64,000 nt of DNA from Gillisia sp. (GCA_024635655.1 JAGXIL010000089.1:1-64000), one strand, 5' to 3'. Counted from the first letter of the stretch, positions 24,375-33,688 are shown. Notes: generated by a model not told the origin, from the letters alone. Numbers and translations: made by a program.

Positions 24375-26123
24375 TTAATTCTTTGAAATTATAACTTTTT
24401 TGGAAATTACCGTACCTTCTGCAGACAAAATTTTGATTATGTAGATCCCTTTGCTTAAATTTTCTGTGGAAATTTCGTAATAATTCTGATCTTCCAAACC
24501 TGTAATTTCCCTGACCTTTCTCCCGGAGCTATCGTAAAGAAAAATACCTTCAGTTGAAGAATTAGCGGGGGATTGTATCTCGGTTCTATTCAAAGAATTG
24601 TTTTGGAAAATCTGATAAATATGAGGGTTTGCGATTTCAGGTTCCTGTGGAATAGTATCATCCTTTTCACCGGTACCGAACCTTATCCAAAACCTTTTTG
24701 AAAATTCTCCTTCAGGAAGAGAAAGGGTTACATCCTGACCTTTTAGATCATAATAAATTTCTGTTTCAGAATCATAGAGATAAAGGTTGGGCAGAATATT
24801 TTGAGAATGGGCCAGTTTAAATTTTATGTTTGTTTCTGAACCGGTGGATATTATTAATGGAGTTTCAATAAATTCAGAAGGATTAACGGCCGTAACATAA
24901 AAATCATGATCAATTTCCCAACCTGCATCGCTTTCAAGGGGAGAAAGATTTTTTGCATCCAATGCACGATCTGCTTCGGTGGTGGCTTGGGGGAGAAAGG
25001 CAAGTAATAATTCCCTAACATAAAGATCGTCAAATTCAACCTGGAGCCTTAAAAAAGGAAATTCATCTTCAGTAAAATTTTCCGGTATTTTGAACTGGGA
25101 GTTTTCGGAGTTTTCTTTTGCAAAGACCCGGTAGCTGTTTTTAAATAATATATCTCCATCTTTTAAACCCTCTACTATGAAACCCTGGGCTACAGGACAA
25201 AATTTTCGGGCGTAACTATTTCCTGTAGATCCTGTTTCTGAACCAGGTATTCCCTCGTTGTCATATTTTCTAAAAACAGCAGGAACATATCCCTCATTTC
25301 CCAACCCGGGAGAATATGCTCCATAGCCACCTTCATAATCCTGCAGATAATGAGAAGGAACCGATTGCGAATCCCAGAAATAGGCAATCCCGGTGGTGCT
25401 GATATTTTCTTCAAGAAACCGGTCCAGATCCAAAGCAGATGGGTATGGATTTCCCACCAACTTTATCTCTTTTGTTTTAATATTTAAGGAATAACTTCCT
25501 GTGTTAGGTAACCCCCTAAAGTCATATCGCTGCTCATTGCCCGGATTATTGGCTACATCATACAAGATCACCTCCTTATTAATACCATCAACCCCTTTCA
25601 TAGTAAAACCTTCTCCGGGAAGTAAGTTGAAATTATTAGCAAGGAAAACCCAATCGGCATATTCTTCACCGGCAAGTTTATATAACCACCTGCCTGCGAT
25701 CTGTAACGGATTTGCCTTTCCGTTATATTCTGAACTTATTTGTGAATTCCGGCTATTGGTTTTGGAGATGGGTTCAAAGATCAAATTGCCGAAGGAAAGG
25801 TCTTCAGAAGTGATTTTAACAGGGGAACTCCAGTAGTTATAAGTATAAGCAGTGGCTTTTCCTTCCTGAAAGACAGATAATAATCCGTCACCTGAATTTG
25901 TAATGTTCTCATCCCCCTGAAGAAGTTGAGATTCATCCCGCAGGTAAATACTAGCCTTAGTGGAATTTCCCGGATTGATCTTCAAATTTATTTCCTTTTC
26001 AACAAAAAGTATTTGGTTCTGTACAAAAACATAGCTATCCTTATTTCCATTTGGCAAAACATGCAACTGGGAAAAACACCAAATTGGTAGAAAAAATAAG
26101 CTTATAACGTATATTTGTCTCAT
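24375..26123 (-). CDS. Large secreted protein with a T9SS type A sorting domain
   Basis: About 582 residues. The signal peptide MRQIYVISLFFLPIWCFSQ is cleaved after CFSQ. The mature part is beta-rich and ends with a C-terminal T9SS sorting domain (about the last 80 residues: IYQIFQNNS... GIFLYDSSGRKVREI... LSKGIYIIKILSAEGTVISKKVIIS), which directs the protein through the outer membrane, where it is normally cleaved and attached or released. No enzymatic domain is recognised. The frame also allows an ATG at 26153, adding 10 residues before the signal peptide; I prefer 26123 because it gives a standard signal. Confidence 0.88.
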   Translation of the reverse strand: MRQIYVISLFFLPIWCFSQLHVLPNGNKDSYVFVQNQILFVEKEINLKINPGNSTKASIYLRDESQLLQGDENITNSGDGLLSVFQEGKATAYTYNYWSSPVKITSEDLSFGNLIFEPISKTNSRNSQISSEYNGKANPLQIAGRWLYKLAGEEYADWVFLANNFNLLPGEGFTMKGVDGINKEVILYDVANNPGNEQRYDFRGLPNTGSYSLNIKTKEIKLVGNPYPSALDLDRFLEENISTTGIAYFWDSQSVPSHYLQDYEGGYGAYSPGLGNEGYVPAVFRKYDNEGIPGSETGSTGNSYARKFCPVAQGFIVEGLKDGDILFKNSYRVFAKENSENSQFKIPENFTEDEFPFLRLQVEFDDLYVRELLLAFLPQATTEADRALDAKNLSPLESDAGWEIDHDFYVTAVNPSEFIETPLIISTGSETNIKFKLAHSQNILPNLYLYDSETEIYYDLKGQDVTLSLPEGEFSKRFWIRFGTGEKDDTIPQEPEIANPHIYQIFQNNSLNRTEIQSPANSSTEGIFLYDSSGRKVREITGLEDQNYYEISTENLSKGIYIIKILSAEGTVISKKVIISKN

Positions 26124-26209
26124 TGAAGCAAAGGCTTTTTTTAAAAGTAGCATTATTAATTTGAGGATTAAGTTAAAAAATATGCTTAAGTGCTAAAAAT
26201 CGGTTAATT

Positions 26210-26425
26210 ATGAATAAAAAAAATGGCCAGGTAATAAATACCATTTTAATTGTAATAGGAGGGGGATTATTGATTTACACTATTGCTGTTGAAGAGCCTC
26301 AGAAATATATCCAGATCATTGGGTTTGTTATTATTATGCTGGGTCTGTACAGGGCTACAAATCATTGGGTAGAGACCAAAGATGATCATAAAGAGGAACA
26401 GGGACAACAAGAACGGGAACAATGA
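26210..26425 (+). CDS. Small two-helix membrane protein
   Basis: A 71-residue protein with two hydrophobic segments (about 9-26 and 34-48) and a very hydrophilic, Glu/Gln-rich C-terminal tail (ETKDDHKEEQGQQEREQ). No family recognised with confidence. Its stop overlaps the start of the downstream Smr gene (ATGA), strongly suggesting translational coupling and a common mRNA. Confidence 0.75.
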   Translation: MNKKNGQVINTILIVIGGGLLIYTIAVEEPQKYIQIIGFVIIMLGLYRATNHWVETKDDHKEEQGQQEREQ

Positions 26426-26973
26426 AATTGGAATTAAACGATAAGGTAGAGGTTCTGGACGATGCGCTTAAAGGCCGGGTAGTGGCAATTCAAGGGGAAA
26501 CAATTTCCATAGAAACTACTGAAGGATTTTCGCTGAATTATCACATATCTGAATTGGTAAAGACCAGTAATGAGCAAAATCGACTGATCTCAACATCCAA
26601 TGTTGAAATCTCTGAAATCTTAAGGGAAAAACAATTACCCAAAAAACATAAGTCTCAAAGAGTTAAGCCTAAAGAGCGGAATGCGCCTCCTATGGAAATT
26701 GATCTTCATATTGAAAAACTTGTAAATTCTCACCGGGGAATGTCAAATTATGACATTTTAAACCTACAGATGGAAACGGCAAAAAGACAAATAGAATTTG
26801 CCGGCCGAAAACGAATACAAAAGATCGTATTCATTCATGGAGTTGGGGAAGGAGTTTTAAAAGCCGAACTTGACTTTTTGCTTGGGCGTTATGATAACCT
26901 GAAATTCTATGATGCCGATTATCAAAAATACGGGATAGGGGCAACAGAAGTTTATTTTTTCCAGAATCCCTGA
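26422..26973 (+). CDS. Smr-domain protein
   Basis: A 183-residue protein. The N-terminal region (1-70) looks like a small beta-barrel (KVEVLDDALKGRVVAIQGETISIET) of the kind seen ahead of Smr domains in Bacteroidota. The C-terminal Smr domain (about 95-183) has the DLHIEKL motif with the catalytic-type D-x-H and IVFIHGVGEGVLKAEL for the HGxGxG loop. Smr domains nick RNA or branched DNA; recent work in other bacteria links stand-alone Smr proteins to collided-ribosome rescue. Its exact target here is not known. Coupled to the small membrane protein upstream through a 4-nt overlap. Confidence 0.88.
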   Translation: MKLELNDKVEVLDDALKGRVVAIQGETISIETTEGFSLNYHISELVKTSNEQNRLISTSNVEISEILREKQLPKKHKSQRVKPKERNAPPMEIDLHIEKLVNSHRGMSNYDILNLQMETAKRQIEFAGRKRIQKIVFIHGVGEGVLKAELDFLLGRYDNLKFYDADYQKYGIGATEVYFFQNP

Positions 26974-27000
26974 TCTTTTACGATTTTCAAAAAAGATCTA

Positions 27001-27999
27001 TTAACCTTCATTATTATTGTCAGTATCATCTTCATCACCACCTTCATCTGTTGGTTCTAATACTACATCTACCTGACCAGAGGTAAAAGAACCCAGATTT
27101 TTTAAAGTAAACGATATCTCCTCGCCATCTCCCCCCAGGTTTCTTAATTGAAGGTTTTGAACCACTACATCTGATCTGTATCGAACCTTAATAATGTTAT
27201 CTATAAGATTTCCGGGTTCGCCTGTATATCTTTGAGTAAAGTTCGGGTCCAGGTAACGGGGAGAGGTATTTTCATCATTTTGATTTCGGGCAGGATATAG
27301 ATTGTCTTCCGTCACTTCCAGTCTTGTAAGAACTCCATCGCCATCATCATCGGGATCCAGATAATTGGGAATTCCATCCTCATCGGTATCAAGATATCCG
27401 TTGGCAGTAGGATCATCAGTATTTGCGTCTCTTTCTACGCTGGTTTCAACATTATCCCCGTCATCATCCCGGTCCAGATAATCAGGAATGCCATCTCCAT
27501 CTGTATCCAGTCCTTCATCCATTCCTTCTTCTATTGAAGGTATGCCATCTCCATCATGATCTAAGACACCATCCCGGTTTAAAGTAGGTAATTGGCTGGT
27601 AGTAATAACTACTATTCCTCCCACACTTTCATACTCCTGCAGTACTGTAGGCGTTGCAGGTGGAATATCCCTACAAAAGTAATCGCCGGGAGCTTCGGGA
27701 ACTTCAGCATTATAGGTTCGGTAAATGATACGGTTATTTCCGGAAAGAGGAATTTCAATAGGATTATCTGAAACCGTTAATACCTGATCTTCCTGGGTAA
27801 ACAGGTTGTTGCTGAGTTCCATTGAAAGGGATTCAAAAACATTAAGATTGTTTGTATGATAGAGAACCTTCTCCCGTGTATTACTGCTGCACATGGTCAA
27901 ATTCTCCTCATCAAAATCAAAGGTGGTCACAATGATCTCTCCGTCATCACAAGAAGTCAATAACATCACCAAAACAATTAACCCCAGATATAACCGCAT
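27001..27999 (-). CDS. Lipoprotein with thrombospondin type 3-like calcium repeats
   Basis: About 332 residues. The start at 27999 gives the lipoprotein signal MRLYLGLIVLVMLLTSC with an acidic residue after the Cys; a longer frame begins at 28017. The middle (nt about 27340-27580) carries tandem calcium-binding motifs: DHDGDGIPSIEEG, DTDGDGIPDYLDRDDDGD, DTDEDGIPNYLDPDDDGDGV. The C-terminal part has beta-strand character and ends in an Asp/Asn/Glu-rich tail. Such repeats rigidify cell-surface proteins on Ca2+ binding, as would suit a marine organism. No partner is clear; the gene is alone and divergent from the cysteine desulfurase gene. Confidence 0.82.
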   Translation of the reverse strand: MRLYLGLIVLVMLLTSCDDGEIIVTTFDFDEENLTMCSSNTREKVLYHTNNLNVFESLSMELSNNLFTQEDQVLTVSDNPIEIPLSGNNRIIYRTYNAEVPEAPGDYFCRDIPPATPTVLQEYESVGGIVVITTSQLPTLNRDGVLDHDGDGIPSIEEGMDEGLDTDGDGIPDYLDRDDDGDNVETSVERDANTDDPTANGYLDTDEDGIPNYLDPDDDGDGVLTRLEVTEDNLYPARNQNDENTSPRYLDPNFTQRYTGEPGNLIDNIIKVRYRSDVVVQNLQLRNLGGDGEEISFTLKNLGSFTSGQVDVVLEPTDEGGDEDDTDNNNEG

Positions 28000-28071
28000 A
28001 ATGAACAATTTTAGCAAAAATAATCTTTTGTAATTTATTGAAGAGCATCGGCTTAATTATTTAATTTCTTT

Positions 28072-28079
28072 TATTTTTG
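28072..28079 (+). promoter_or_regulatory. -7 promoter element of the cysteine desulfurase gene (leaderless)
   Basis: TATTTTTG with its last base 6 nt before the ATG at 28086. The transcript would have a leader of only about 3 nt. Confidence 0.6.
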
Positions 28080-28085
28080 TGGTCG

Positions 28086-29234
28086 ATGAAAAAAGTATAC
28101 TTAGACAGCGCAGCCACAACTCAAATGAGGGATGAGGTTATTGAAAAAATGATATCTGTAATGAAGGAAACCTACGGAAATCCTTCCTCTATCCATGCCT
28201 TTGGTAGATCCTCAAAATCCCTTATAGAAAACGCCAGGAAAACAGTTGCCGGTTATTTGAAGGTCTCTGCTTCAGAAATTATTTTCACTTCGGGAGGAAC
28301 TGAAGCTGATAATCTCGCACTAAATTCTTCTGTTCGGGATCTGGGTGTAAAGCGGATCATTACCTCAAGGATCGAGCATCATGCAGTGTTATATACTGTT
28401 GATCAGTTAAAGCAATGTTTTAATATTGAGGTTGAATACGTCGATCTAAAAGAGACCGGTCAGGTTGATATTGAACACCTTAAAGCATTGCTTGAGGAAT
28501 CTAATACCAAGACATTAGTGAGTCTAATGCACGTTAATAATGAAATAGGAAATGTGCTTGATATTAATGCTGTAGGAAATTTATGTAAAGAAAATAAGGC
28601 ACTTTTTCATTGTGATATGGTGCAGTCAATAGGACATTTTAATGTAGATCTTTCTGCTGTACCCGTAGATTTCACGGCAGTAAGCGCTCATAAATTTCAC
28701 GGGCCCAAAGGTGTTGGCTTTGCTTATATCAGGAAGAACAGCGGATTGCGACCTTTGATCTTCGGAGGCGAGCAGGAGCGGGGGCAAAGAGCGGGTACAG
28801 AGAGTGTTCATAATATCGTAGGCCTCGAGGAAGCATTAAAGATCGCTTATGCAAATTTGAAAGAGGAAAAGGAATATGTCACTGCCCTAAAAGCTCATTT
28901 TATAGAGACACTAAAAAAGGAGATACCGGGTGTAAAGTTTAATGGAGATTGTTTAAATGCTGAAACAAGTACGTATACCTTAATTAATGTTTGTCTTCCC
29001 GTAAGTAGTGAGAAGGCACTTATGCTTCTGTTTCAATTGGATCTTAAAGGAATTGCCTGTTCAAAAGGTAGTGCCTGCCAAAGTGGAAGTGACAAAGGTT
29101 CTCACGTTTTAAACGCCTTTCTTTCCCAAGAAGACCTGCAAAAACCCTCTCTGCGATTCTCATTTTCGCATTACAATACCAAAGAAGAAATTAATTATGT
29201 AGTTTCTGTTCTAAAGGATTTTGTTGAGTCTTAG
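28086..29234 (+). CDS. Cysteine desulfurase (NifS/IscS-like)
   Basis: A 382-residue class V PLP enzyme that takes sulfur from cysteine as a persulfide for Fe-S clusters, thiouridines and other uses. Visible: YLDSAATT at the start, TSGGTEADN, the Schiff-base Lys in SAHKFHGPKG, and the active-site Cys in KGSACQSGS within the C-terminal loop. The short ACSKGSACQSG loop is of group I (IscS/NifS) type rather than SufS. No iscU, sufBC or thiI gene is adjacent. The ATG at 28086 is chosen because upstream in-frame starts fall inside a TATTTTTG promoter element. Confidence 0.93.
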   Translation: MKKVYLDSAATTQMRDEVIEKMISVMKETYGNPSSIHAFGRSSKSLIENARKTVAGYLKVSASEIIFTSGGTEADNLALNSSVRDLGVKRIITSRIEHHAVLYTVDQLKQCFNIEVEYVDLKETGQVDIEHLKALLEESNTKTLVSLMHVNNEIGNVLDINAVGNLCKENKALFHCDMVQSIGHFNVDLSAVPVDFTAVSAHKFHGPKGVGFAYIRKNSGLRPLIFGGEQERGQRAGTESVHNIVGLEEALKIAYANLKEEKEYVTALKAHFIETLKKEIPGVKFNGDCLNAETSTYTLINVCLPVSSEKALMLLFQLDLKGIACSKGSACQSGSDKGSHVLNAFLSQEDLQKPSLRFSFSHYNTKEEINYVVSVLKDFVES

Positions 29235-29341
29235 GTCATTATTCGCTGATGCACAGGTATAATTTTTAACCTATTTCTGAGTTTTCGTTCTGAAAATTAT
29301 AACCAGCTTCCGTTGTACCCGTATTTCATTGTAAGGTCAAT

Positions 29342-31066
29342 CTAGTTTTCTAAACCTACTTCCGGTTCAGAAACAGGTTGTTTTCTATTAAACGTAGCTT
29401 CATAAGTTTTGCTGTTGCCAACATTATCTGTCACAATTACTTTCAGCTGGTTCTCTGTATCTGTAACAATTCCATCACTAAAGTCGTGGGTAAGCGTGGC
29501 ATTTTTGTATTCGTATTCCATAAGGATGAATTTTCCATTCACTGTAGCTCTAAAATCCTTAATACCTGAAAGGTCGTCTGAGATCTTCAGGACTAAATGA
29601 GAAGCATTCGAGATCCATTGGCCATTTTTAAAATTTACCGGAGCAATGGAAGGAGGCCTTACATCCCTGGCAAGGGTATAATTTCCAAAGGTCCTGACCC
29701 CGGTAGTAAATCGGGTCCCTTTTTTTGTTGTGGAATTATAGTACGGTCTGCCTCCGTATCCAAGACGTGCGATAAACATTTTCTCTCTATCTTCAGCAGT
29801 GTATTTGCTTGCATCAAAACCTACAGTAATATTACTGTGAATAGGGGTGTGATCCTTGTGTAGATAAACAGTATCTCCTTTAAACTTTATATCTAGGTAA
29901 GTGTCCTCATAGAGACTCCCCTTTGGTATATATACATCAATTCCGTTTTCTTCAACATTAAAAGCCTGATTGGCATTTATTGCATATTCAGTTTCTAGTG
30001 AATTCCTGGGCTGAAGATTTACCGGTTGCTTCCCTTCAATAGGTATACGTACAAGCCGCTCATTGCCCGCAAAATCCAGGACCTTGATACTATAGACATA
30101 GCTAAGGCTATCCTCAATATTGGCCCGACCTTTATTGGCCACATTGGTATAGATACTTAATGGGTTGTTATTACCTAAAAAGAGTTGAGTGACCCGGCTT
30201 CGGTTGGAACTGAAATATTCGTAATCTATCAATTGATTGAGGTGACGGGTTTCATTAAATGAAAACCTATCCATATTCATTTCAAATATTATATATCCGT
30301 TAAGGTTGGCAGTTATTTTGTATACACCATTATTATTAGCGGCTCCGTCCTGCTTGTCATAAGTAGAAATTCCAAAACCTATTTCTCCGCAGGCGTTGAT
30401 CTGGTCAGTTTTAAAGGAACCATCTTTAAGCGGAATGAGACGCAAACGTTGGCGGTTAGCCGATCCATTAACATGAGCATCTTCCCCTAAAGGATAAACA
30501 AATAAGCTATTGATATTTGGAGGCTGGGTATCCTTGACATTTATTCCAAAAAGCTTGGGATTCATGGGCCTTTGCTGGCCGTCCCTTATTTCAAAATGGA
30601 GGTGAGGCCCACCGCTTCCTCCTGTATTCCCGCTTAATGCCACCAGGTCACCCTGGGTAACAGGAAGAACCCCTTCTTCAGGATATAGCTCCACTTCATA
30701 AGATTCCCTGGCGTATTGATGTTTCTTGATATATGCCTCAATTTCCGGTGAAAATTTCTTTAAATGGCCATAGACGGTAGTGTATCCGTTGGGGTGCTGA
30801 ATATATAAAGCTTTTCCGTATCCGAAATGTGCCACATTAATTCTGCTTACATAGCCTGTAGCAGATGCTAAAATATTTAATCCTTCCCGTTGCTGGGTTT
30901 TAATATCCAATCCGCTGTGGAAGTGATTGGATCGTAATTCTCCAAAGGTTCCTGAGAGCACCAGGCCAACATCGAGAGGGCTGTGAAAATATTCTGTTGG
31001 AACTTTTGGTTGAGCCAGTAATCCAAAGGCTGAAAGGAATAGGGAAAGGGCAAATATCTTCTTCAT
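29342..31066 (-). CDS. M23 family metallopeptidase
   Basis: A 574-residue exported protein. The signal peptide ends at GLLAQP (residue 19). A LytM/M23 domain (about 35-180) has the zinc ligands H50 and D54 (NHFHSGLD) and H155/H157 (GGPHLHFEIRDG), all present, so it should be an active cell-wall or peptide-bridge endopeptidase. The remaining 390 residues are beta-rich and unannotated; they end with DNVGNSKTYEATF, an Ig-like strand pattern. The gene is monocistronic and convergent with the cysteine desulfurase gene. Confidence 0.92.
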   Translation of the reverse strand: MKKIFALSLFLSAFGLLAQPKVPTEYFHSPLDVGLVLSGTFGELRSNHFHSGLDIKTQQREGLNILASATGYVSRINVAHFGYGKALYIQHPNGYTTVYGHLKKFSPEIEAYIKKHQYARESYEVELYPEEGVLPVTQGDLVALSGNTGGSGGPHLHFEIRDGQQRPMNPKLFGINVKDTQPPNINSLFVYPLGEDAHVNGSANRQRLRLIPLKDGSFKTDQINACGEIGFGISTYDKQDGAANNNGVYKITANLNGYIIFEMNMDRFSFNETRHLNQLIDYEYFSSNRSRVTQLFLGNNNPLSIYTNVANKGRANIEDSLSYVYSIKVLDFAGNERLVRIPIEGKQPVNLQPRNSLETEYAINANQAFNVEENGIDVYIPKGSLYEDTYLDIKFKGDTVYLHKDHTPIHSNITVGFDASKYTAEDREKMFIARLGYGGRPYYNSTTKKGTRFTTGVRTFGNYTLARDVRPPSIAPVNFKNGQWISNASHLVLKISDDLSGIKDFRATVNGKFILMEYEYKNATLTHDFSDGIVTDTENQLKVIVTDNVGNSKTYEATFNRKQPVSEPEVGLEN

Positions 31067-31190
31067 TTTGTAGGTTTAGCGGCATTTTTTTGCGTGGGTA
31101 AAGATAAATAAACTTTTACTAAAAAATAACCCTCTGGATATGTGTAATCTACATTTATTTCCTGCAATTTTGAAAATAGATTTAAAAGTA

Positions 31191-31221
31191 TTGGGAAATT
31201 TCAAGCGGTATGTTAACTTTG
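31191..31221 (+). promoter_or_regulatory. Promoter upstream of the zapA region
   Basis: TTG at 31191-31193 and a perfect TAACTTTG at 31214-31221 with 20 nt between. It would start transcription about 25 nt before the coiled-coil gene. Confidence 0.6.
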
Positions 31222-31248
31222 TAAGAATAAGTAGCACATTGAGCTTTT

Positions 31249-31539
31249 ATGAGTGATTTGACAGAAATAGTTGATACCCTTGAAAATAGAATTAGTAAAT
31301 TGCTCCATAAGTATGAAGCACTAAAACATTCTTATCAATCTGTTCAGGAGGAATTGACATCTTACAAACAGGAAAATTCACGCCTGGAAGAAGAAAAGCA
31401 ACATTCCCTAAGTCAGGTCCAAACTTTAAAAGCAGCCAATGCGTTGCTTGGCAGTAATGAATTTAAAAAAGAGACTAAACTCAAAATAAACGGCCTAATA
31501 CGGGAAATTGATCAATGTATTGTTCAATTATCAGAATAA
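31249..31539 (+). CDS. Short coiled-coil protein upstream of zapA
   Basis: A 96-residue, almost fully helical protein. Heptads run through most of it (LENRISKLLHKYEALKHSY... ELTSYKQENSRLEEEK). Size and layout recall ZapB or other small division coiled coils, and it is 6 nt upstream of zapA, but there is not enough similarity to give it that name. A role as partner of ZapA at the division site is an inference from position only. Confidence 0.82.
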   Translation: MSDLTEIVDTLENRISKLLHKYEALKHSYQSVQEELTSYKQENSRLEEEKQHSLSQVQTLKAANALLGSNEFKKETKLKINGLIREIDQCIVQLSE

Positions 31540-31545
31540 AATATA

Positions 31546-31839
31546 ATGGCAGACGCGCTTAAGATCAAATTATCAATTGCAGACAGGGTGTACCCTTTAA
31601 CTATTCAAGCCCATCAGGAAGAGGGTTTGCGAAAGGCTGCAAAGAAGATTGAAGCGATGATCAAACAATTTGAGCAAAGTTATGCCGTTAGGGATAAGCA
31701 GGATGTACTGGCCATGTGTGCCTTACAATTTGCAGCCCAAACCGAGCAAAAAACAATAAATAATGCCGGCGAGGTGCAACAGGCAGAAGAGAGATTAAAA
31801 AATCTTAATGATCTTCTTCAGGAGCATTTAGCAACATAG
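31546..31839 (+). CDS. zapA: Cell division protein ZapA
   Basis: A 97-residue protein. The N-terminal globular part (LKIKLSIADRVYPLTIQAHQ, then EGLRKAAKKIEAMIKQF) is the ZapA fold that bundles FtsZ filaments; the C-terminal half is a coiled coil for tetramerisation. It lies 6 nt after the coiled-coil gene and directly before a 6S RNA-like transcript, the same order (zapA then ssrS) found in many Gammaproteobacteria. Confidence 0.88.
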   Translation: MADALKIKLSIADRVYPLTIQAHQEEGLRKAAKKIEAMIKQFEQSYAVRDKQDVLAMCALQFAAQTEQKTINNAGEVQQAEERLKNLNDLLQEHLAT

Positions 31840-31859
31840 TTCTTTTAAATAACATAAAG

Positions 31860-32034
31860 GTTTACTGCCTGTATTAGTGATTTTTTTTGATAAACTCAAC
31901 ATGCATTCTTTAAAAAGGGTGAGTTTTAGTTGTAAAAGCGAGCCGTCTTTGAGCGGATACTTGATCAGCTTGTTAGCCCTATACTTGTTTTAAGGAGTTT
32001 ATACAAAACCTGAGCTAATACAGGCTTTTTTTTT
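31860..32034 (+). ncRNA. ssrS: Probable 6S RNA (6S-Flavo type)
   Basis: A structured, non-coding stretch between zapA and rny. The 5' strand GCCTGTATTAG (31867-31877) pairs perfectly over 11 bp with CTAATACAGGC (32015-32025), which is followed by nine T, so the closing stem also acts as the terminator. Inside, AAACTCA (31892-31898) pairs with TGAGTTT (31920-31926), and the rest leaves a large, mostly unpaired middle, as expected for 6S RNA, which mimics an open promoter and holds RNA polymerase. The position after zapA matches ssrS in other phyla. I cannot run a covariance-model search, so the family name is an inference from structure and place. Confidence 0.72.
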
Positions 32035-32051
32035 ACATCTAATTTAAATAT

Positions 32052-33623
32052 ATGGAGACAATTACTATAGTTACTATTATTATTTCAGTTATAATTGGCC
32101 TTGCAGTTGGGTTTGCAATTGCAAAAATTCTTGAAAGAAACAATGCATCAAAAGTAATTCAGCGTGCAAAAAAATCTGCTGCAGGAATTTTAAAAGAAGC
32201 TAAAACTGAAGCAGAGAGCATTAAAAAAGATAAAATACTTCAGGCAAAAGAGAAATTTATTGAACTAAAGAGTGAACATGAAAAGGTGATCCTTTCACGG
32301 GACAAAAAAATTGCTGATGCCGAAAAACGAATAAGAGATAAGGAAACAACTGTTTCTTCAGAACTGGCAAAAAACAAAAATCTGAACAAGGAGCTAGAGG
32401 AAAAGATCCTTGACTATAATAACAGAAACGAATACCTGGAGAAAAAACAACAGGAGGTTGATAAATTACACTTTAGTAAAATTCAGCAGCTTGAAGTGAT
32501 CTCCGGTCTTTCTGCAGAAGAAGCCAAAGCCCAACTCACTGAATCCTTAAAGGATACAGCTAAGGCAGATGCCATGGCGCTTATTCAGGATACTATAGAA
32601 GAGGCCAAACTTACCGCACAAACTGAAGCCAAAAAAATAATTATCACCACCATACAACGAATTGGAACTGAAGAGGCTATAGACAACTGTGTATCGGTTT
32701 TCAACCTGGAAAGTGACGATGTGAAAGGTAGGATAATTGGGAGGGAAGGTAGAAATATCAGGGCCATTGAAGCCGCAACAGGTGTAGAGATCATTGTTGA
32801 TGATACCCCCGAAGCCATTATTCTTTCCTGTTTTGATACTGTTAGAAGAGAAGTTGCGCGATTGTCCTTACATAAACTTGTAACAGACGGAAGAATTCAC
32901 CCCGCCCGAATTGAGGAAGTGGTGAAGAAAACCCGGAAGTCTATTGATGAAGAGATTATTGATATTGGAAAACGTACAGTAATAGACCTGGGAATTCATG
33001 GATTACACCCGGAGTTGATCAAAACGGTAGGAAGAATGAAATACCGTTCTTCTTATGGGCAGAACTTACTGCAACACTCCAGGGAGGTGGCAAAATTATG
33101 TGGTGTAATGGCAGCAGAACTTGGCCTGAATACAAAACTTGCCAAAAGAGCGGGATTATTGCACGATATAGGAAAAGTGCCTGATACTGAAACTGAAATG
33201 CCTCACGCGCTTTTAGGAATGCAATGGGCTGAGAAATACGGAGAAAAACCTGAGGTATGTAATGCCATAGGAGCCCACCACGATGAAATTGAAATGACCT
33301 CTTTGCTTTCACCTATCATTCAGGTTTGTGATGCCATAAGCGGAGCAAGACCTGGTGCAAGAAGACAGGTTCTGGATTCATATATACAGCGATTAAAAGA
33401 CCTCGAGGATATTGCCTTTGGGTTTGGAGGAGTTAAAAAAGCTTACGCTATTCAGGCAGGTAGAGAACTAAGGGTAATTGTGGAAAGCGAAAGAGTTACA
33501 GATGATAAAGCCGCTAATTTATCTTTCGAGATCTCACAAAAGATCCAGACAGATATGACTTATCCGGGGCAGGTAAAAGTTACCGTAATACGGGAAACGA
33601 GAGCGGTGAATATTGCAAAATAA
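32052..33623 (+). CDS. rny: Ribonuclease Y
   Basis: A 523-residue membrane-anchored endoribonuclease that starts mRNA decay. The order is: N-terminal membrane helix (about 5-26), a long coiled coil (about 30-190), a KH RNA-binding domain ([21 protein letters not shown]) and an HD hydrolase domain with the metal-binding LLHDIGK and AIGAHHDE. Length equals that of Bacillus RNase Y. It begins 17 nt after the T run of the 6S-like RNA. Confidence 0.96.
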   Translation: METITIVTIIISVIIGLAVGFAIAKILERNNASKVIQRAKKSAAGILKEAKTEAESIKKDKILQAKEKFIELKSEHEKVILSRDKKIADAEKRIRDKETTVSSELAKNKNLNKELEEKILDYNNRNEYLEKKQQEVDKLHFSKIQQLEVISGLSAEEAKAQLTESLKDTAKADAMALIQDTIEEAKLTAQTEAKKIIITTIQRIGTEEAIDNCVSVFNLESDDVKGRIIGREGRNIRAIEAATGVEIIVDDTPEAIILSCFDTVRREVARLSLHKLVTDGRIHPARIEEVVKKTRKSIDEEIIDIGKRTVIDLGIHGLHPELIKTVGRMKYRSSYGQNLLQHSREVAKLCGVMAAELGLNTKLAKRAGLLHDIGKVPDTETEMPHALLGMQWAEKYGEKPEVCNAIGAHHDEIEMTSLLSPIIQVCDAISGARPGARRQVLDSYIQRLKDLEDIAFGFGGVKKAYAIQAGRELRVIVESERVTDDKAANLSFEISQKIQTDMTYPGQVKVTVIRETRAVNIAK

Positions 33624-33688
33624 TTAAATAATTCTGTTATAGCATTTACCTTTTGAGTGCTGGTATAGCAAAGGAATAGATATAGATC

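Noticed and set aside
29256-29304. Inverted repeat GGTATAATTTT / AAAATTATAACC between two convergent genes
   Set aside because: AT-only with a bulge and a 26-nt loop, no T run; it may be chance in AT-rich DNA.
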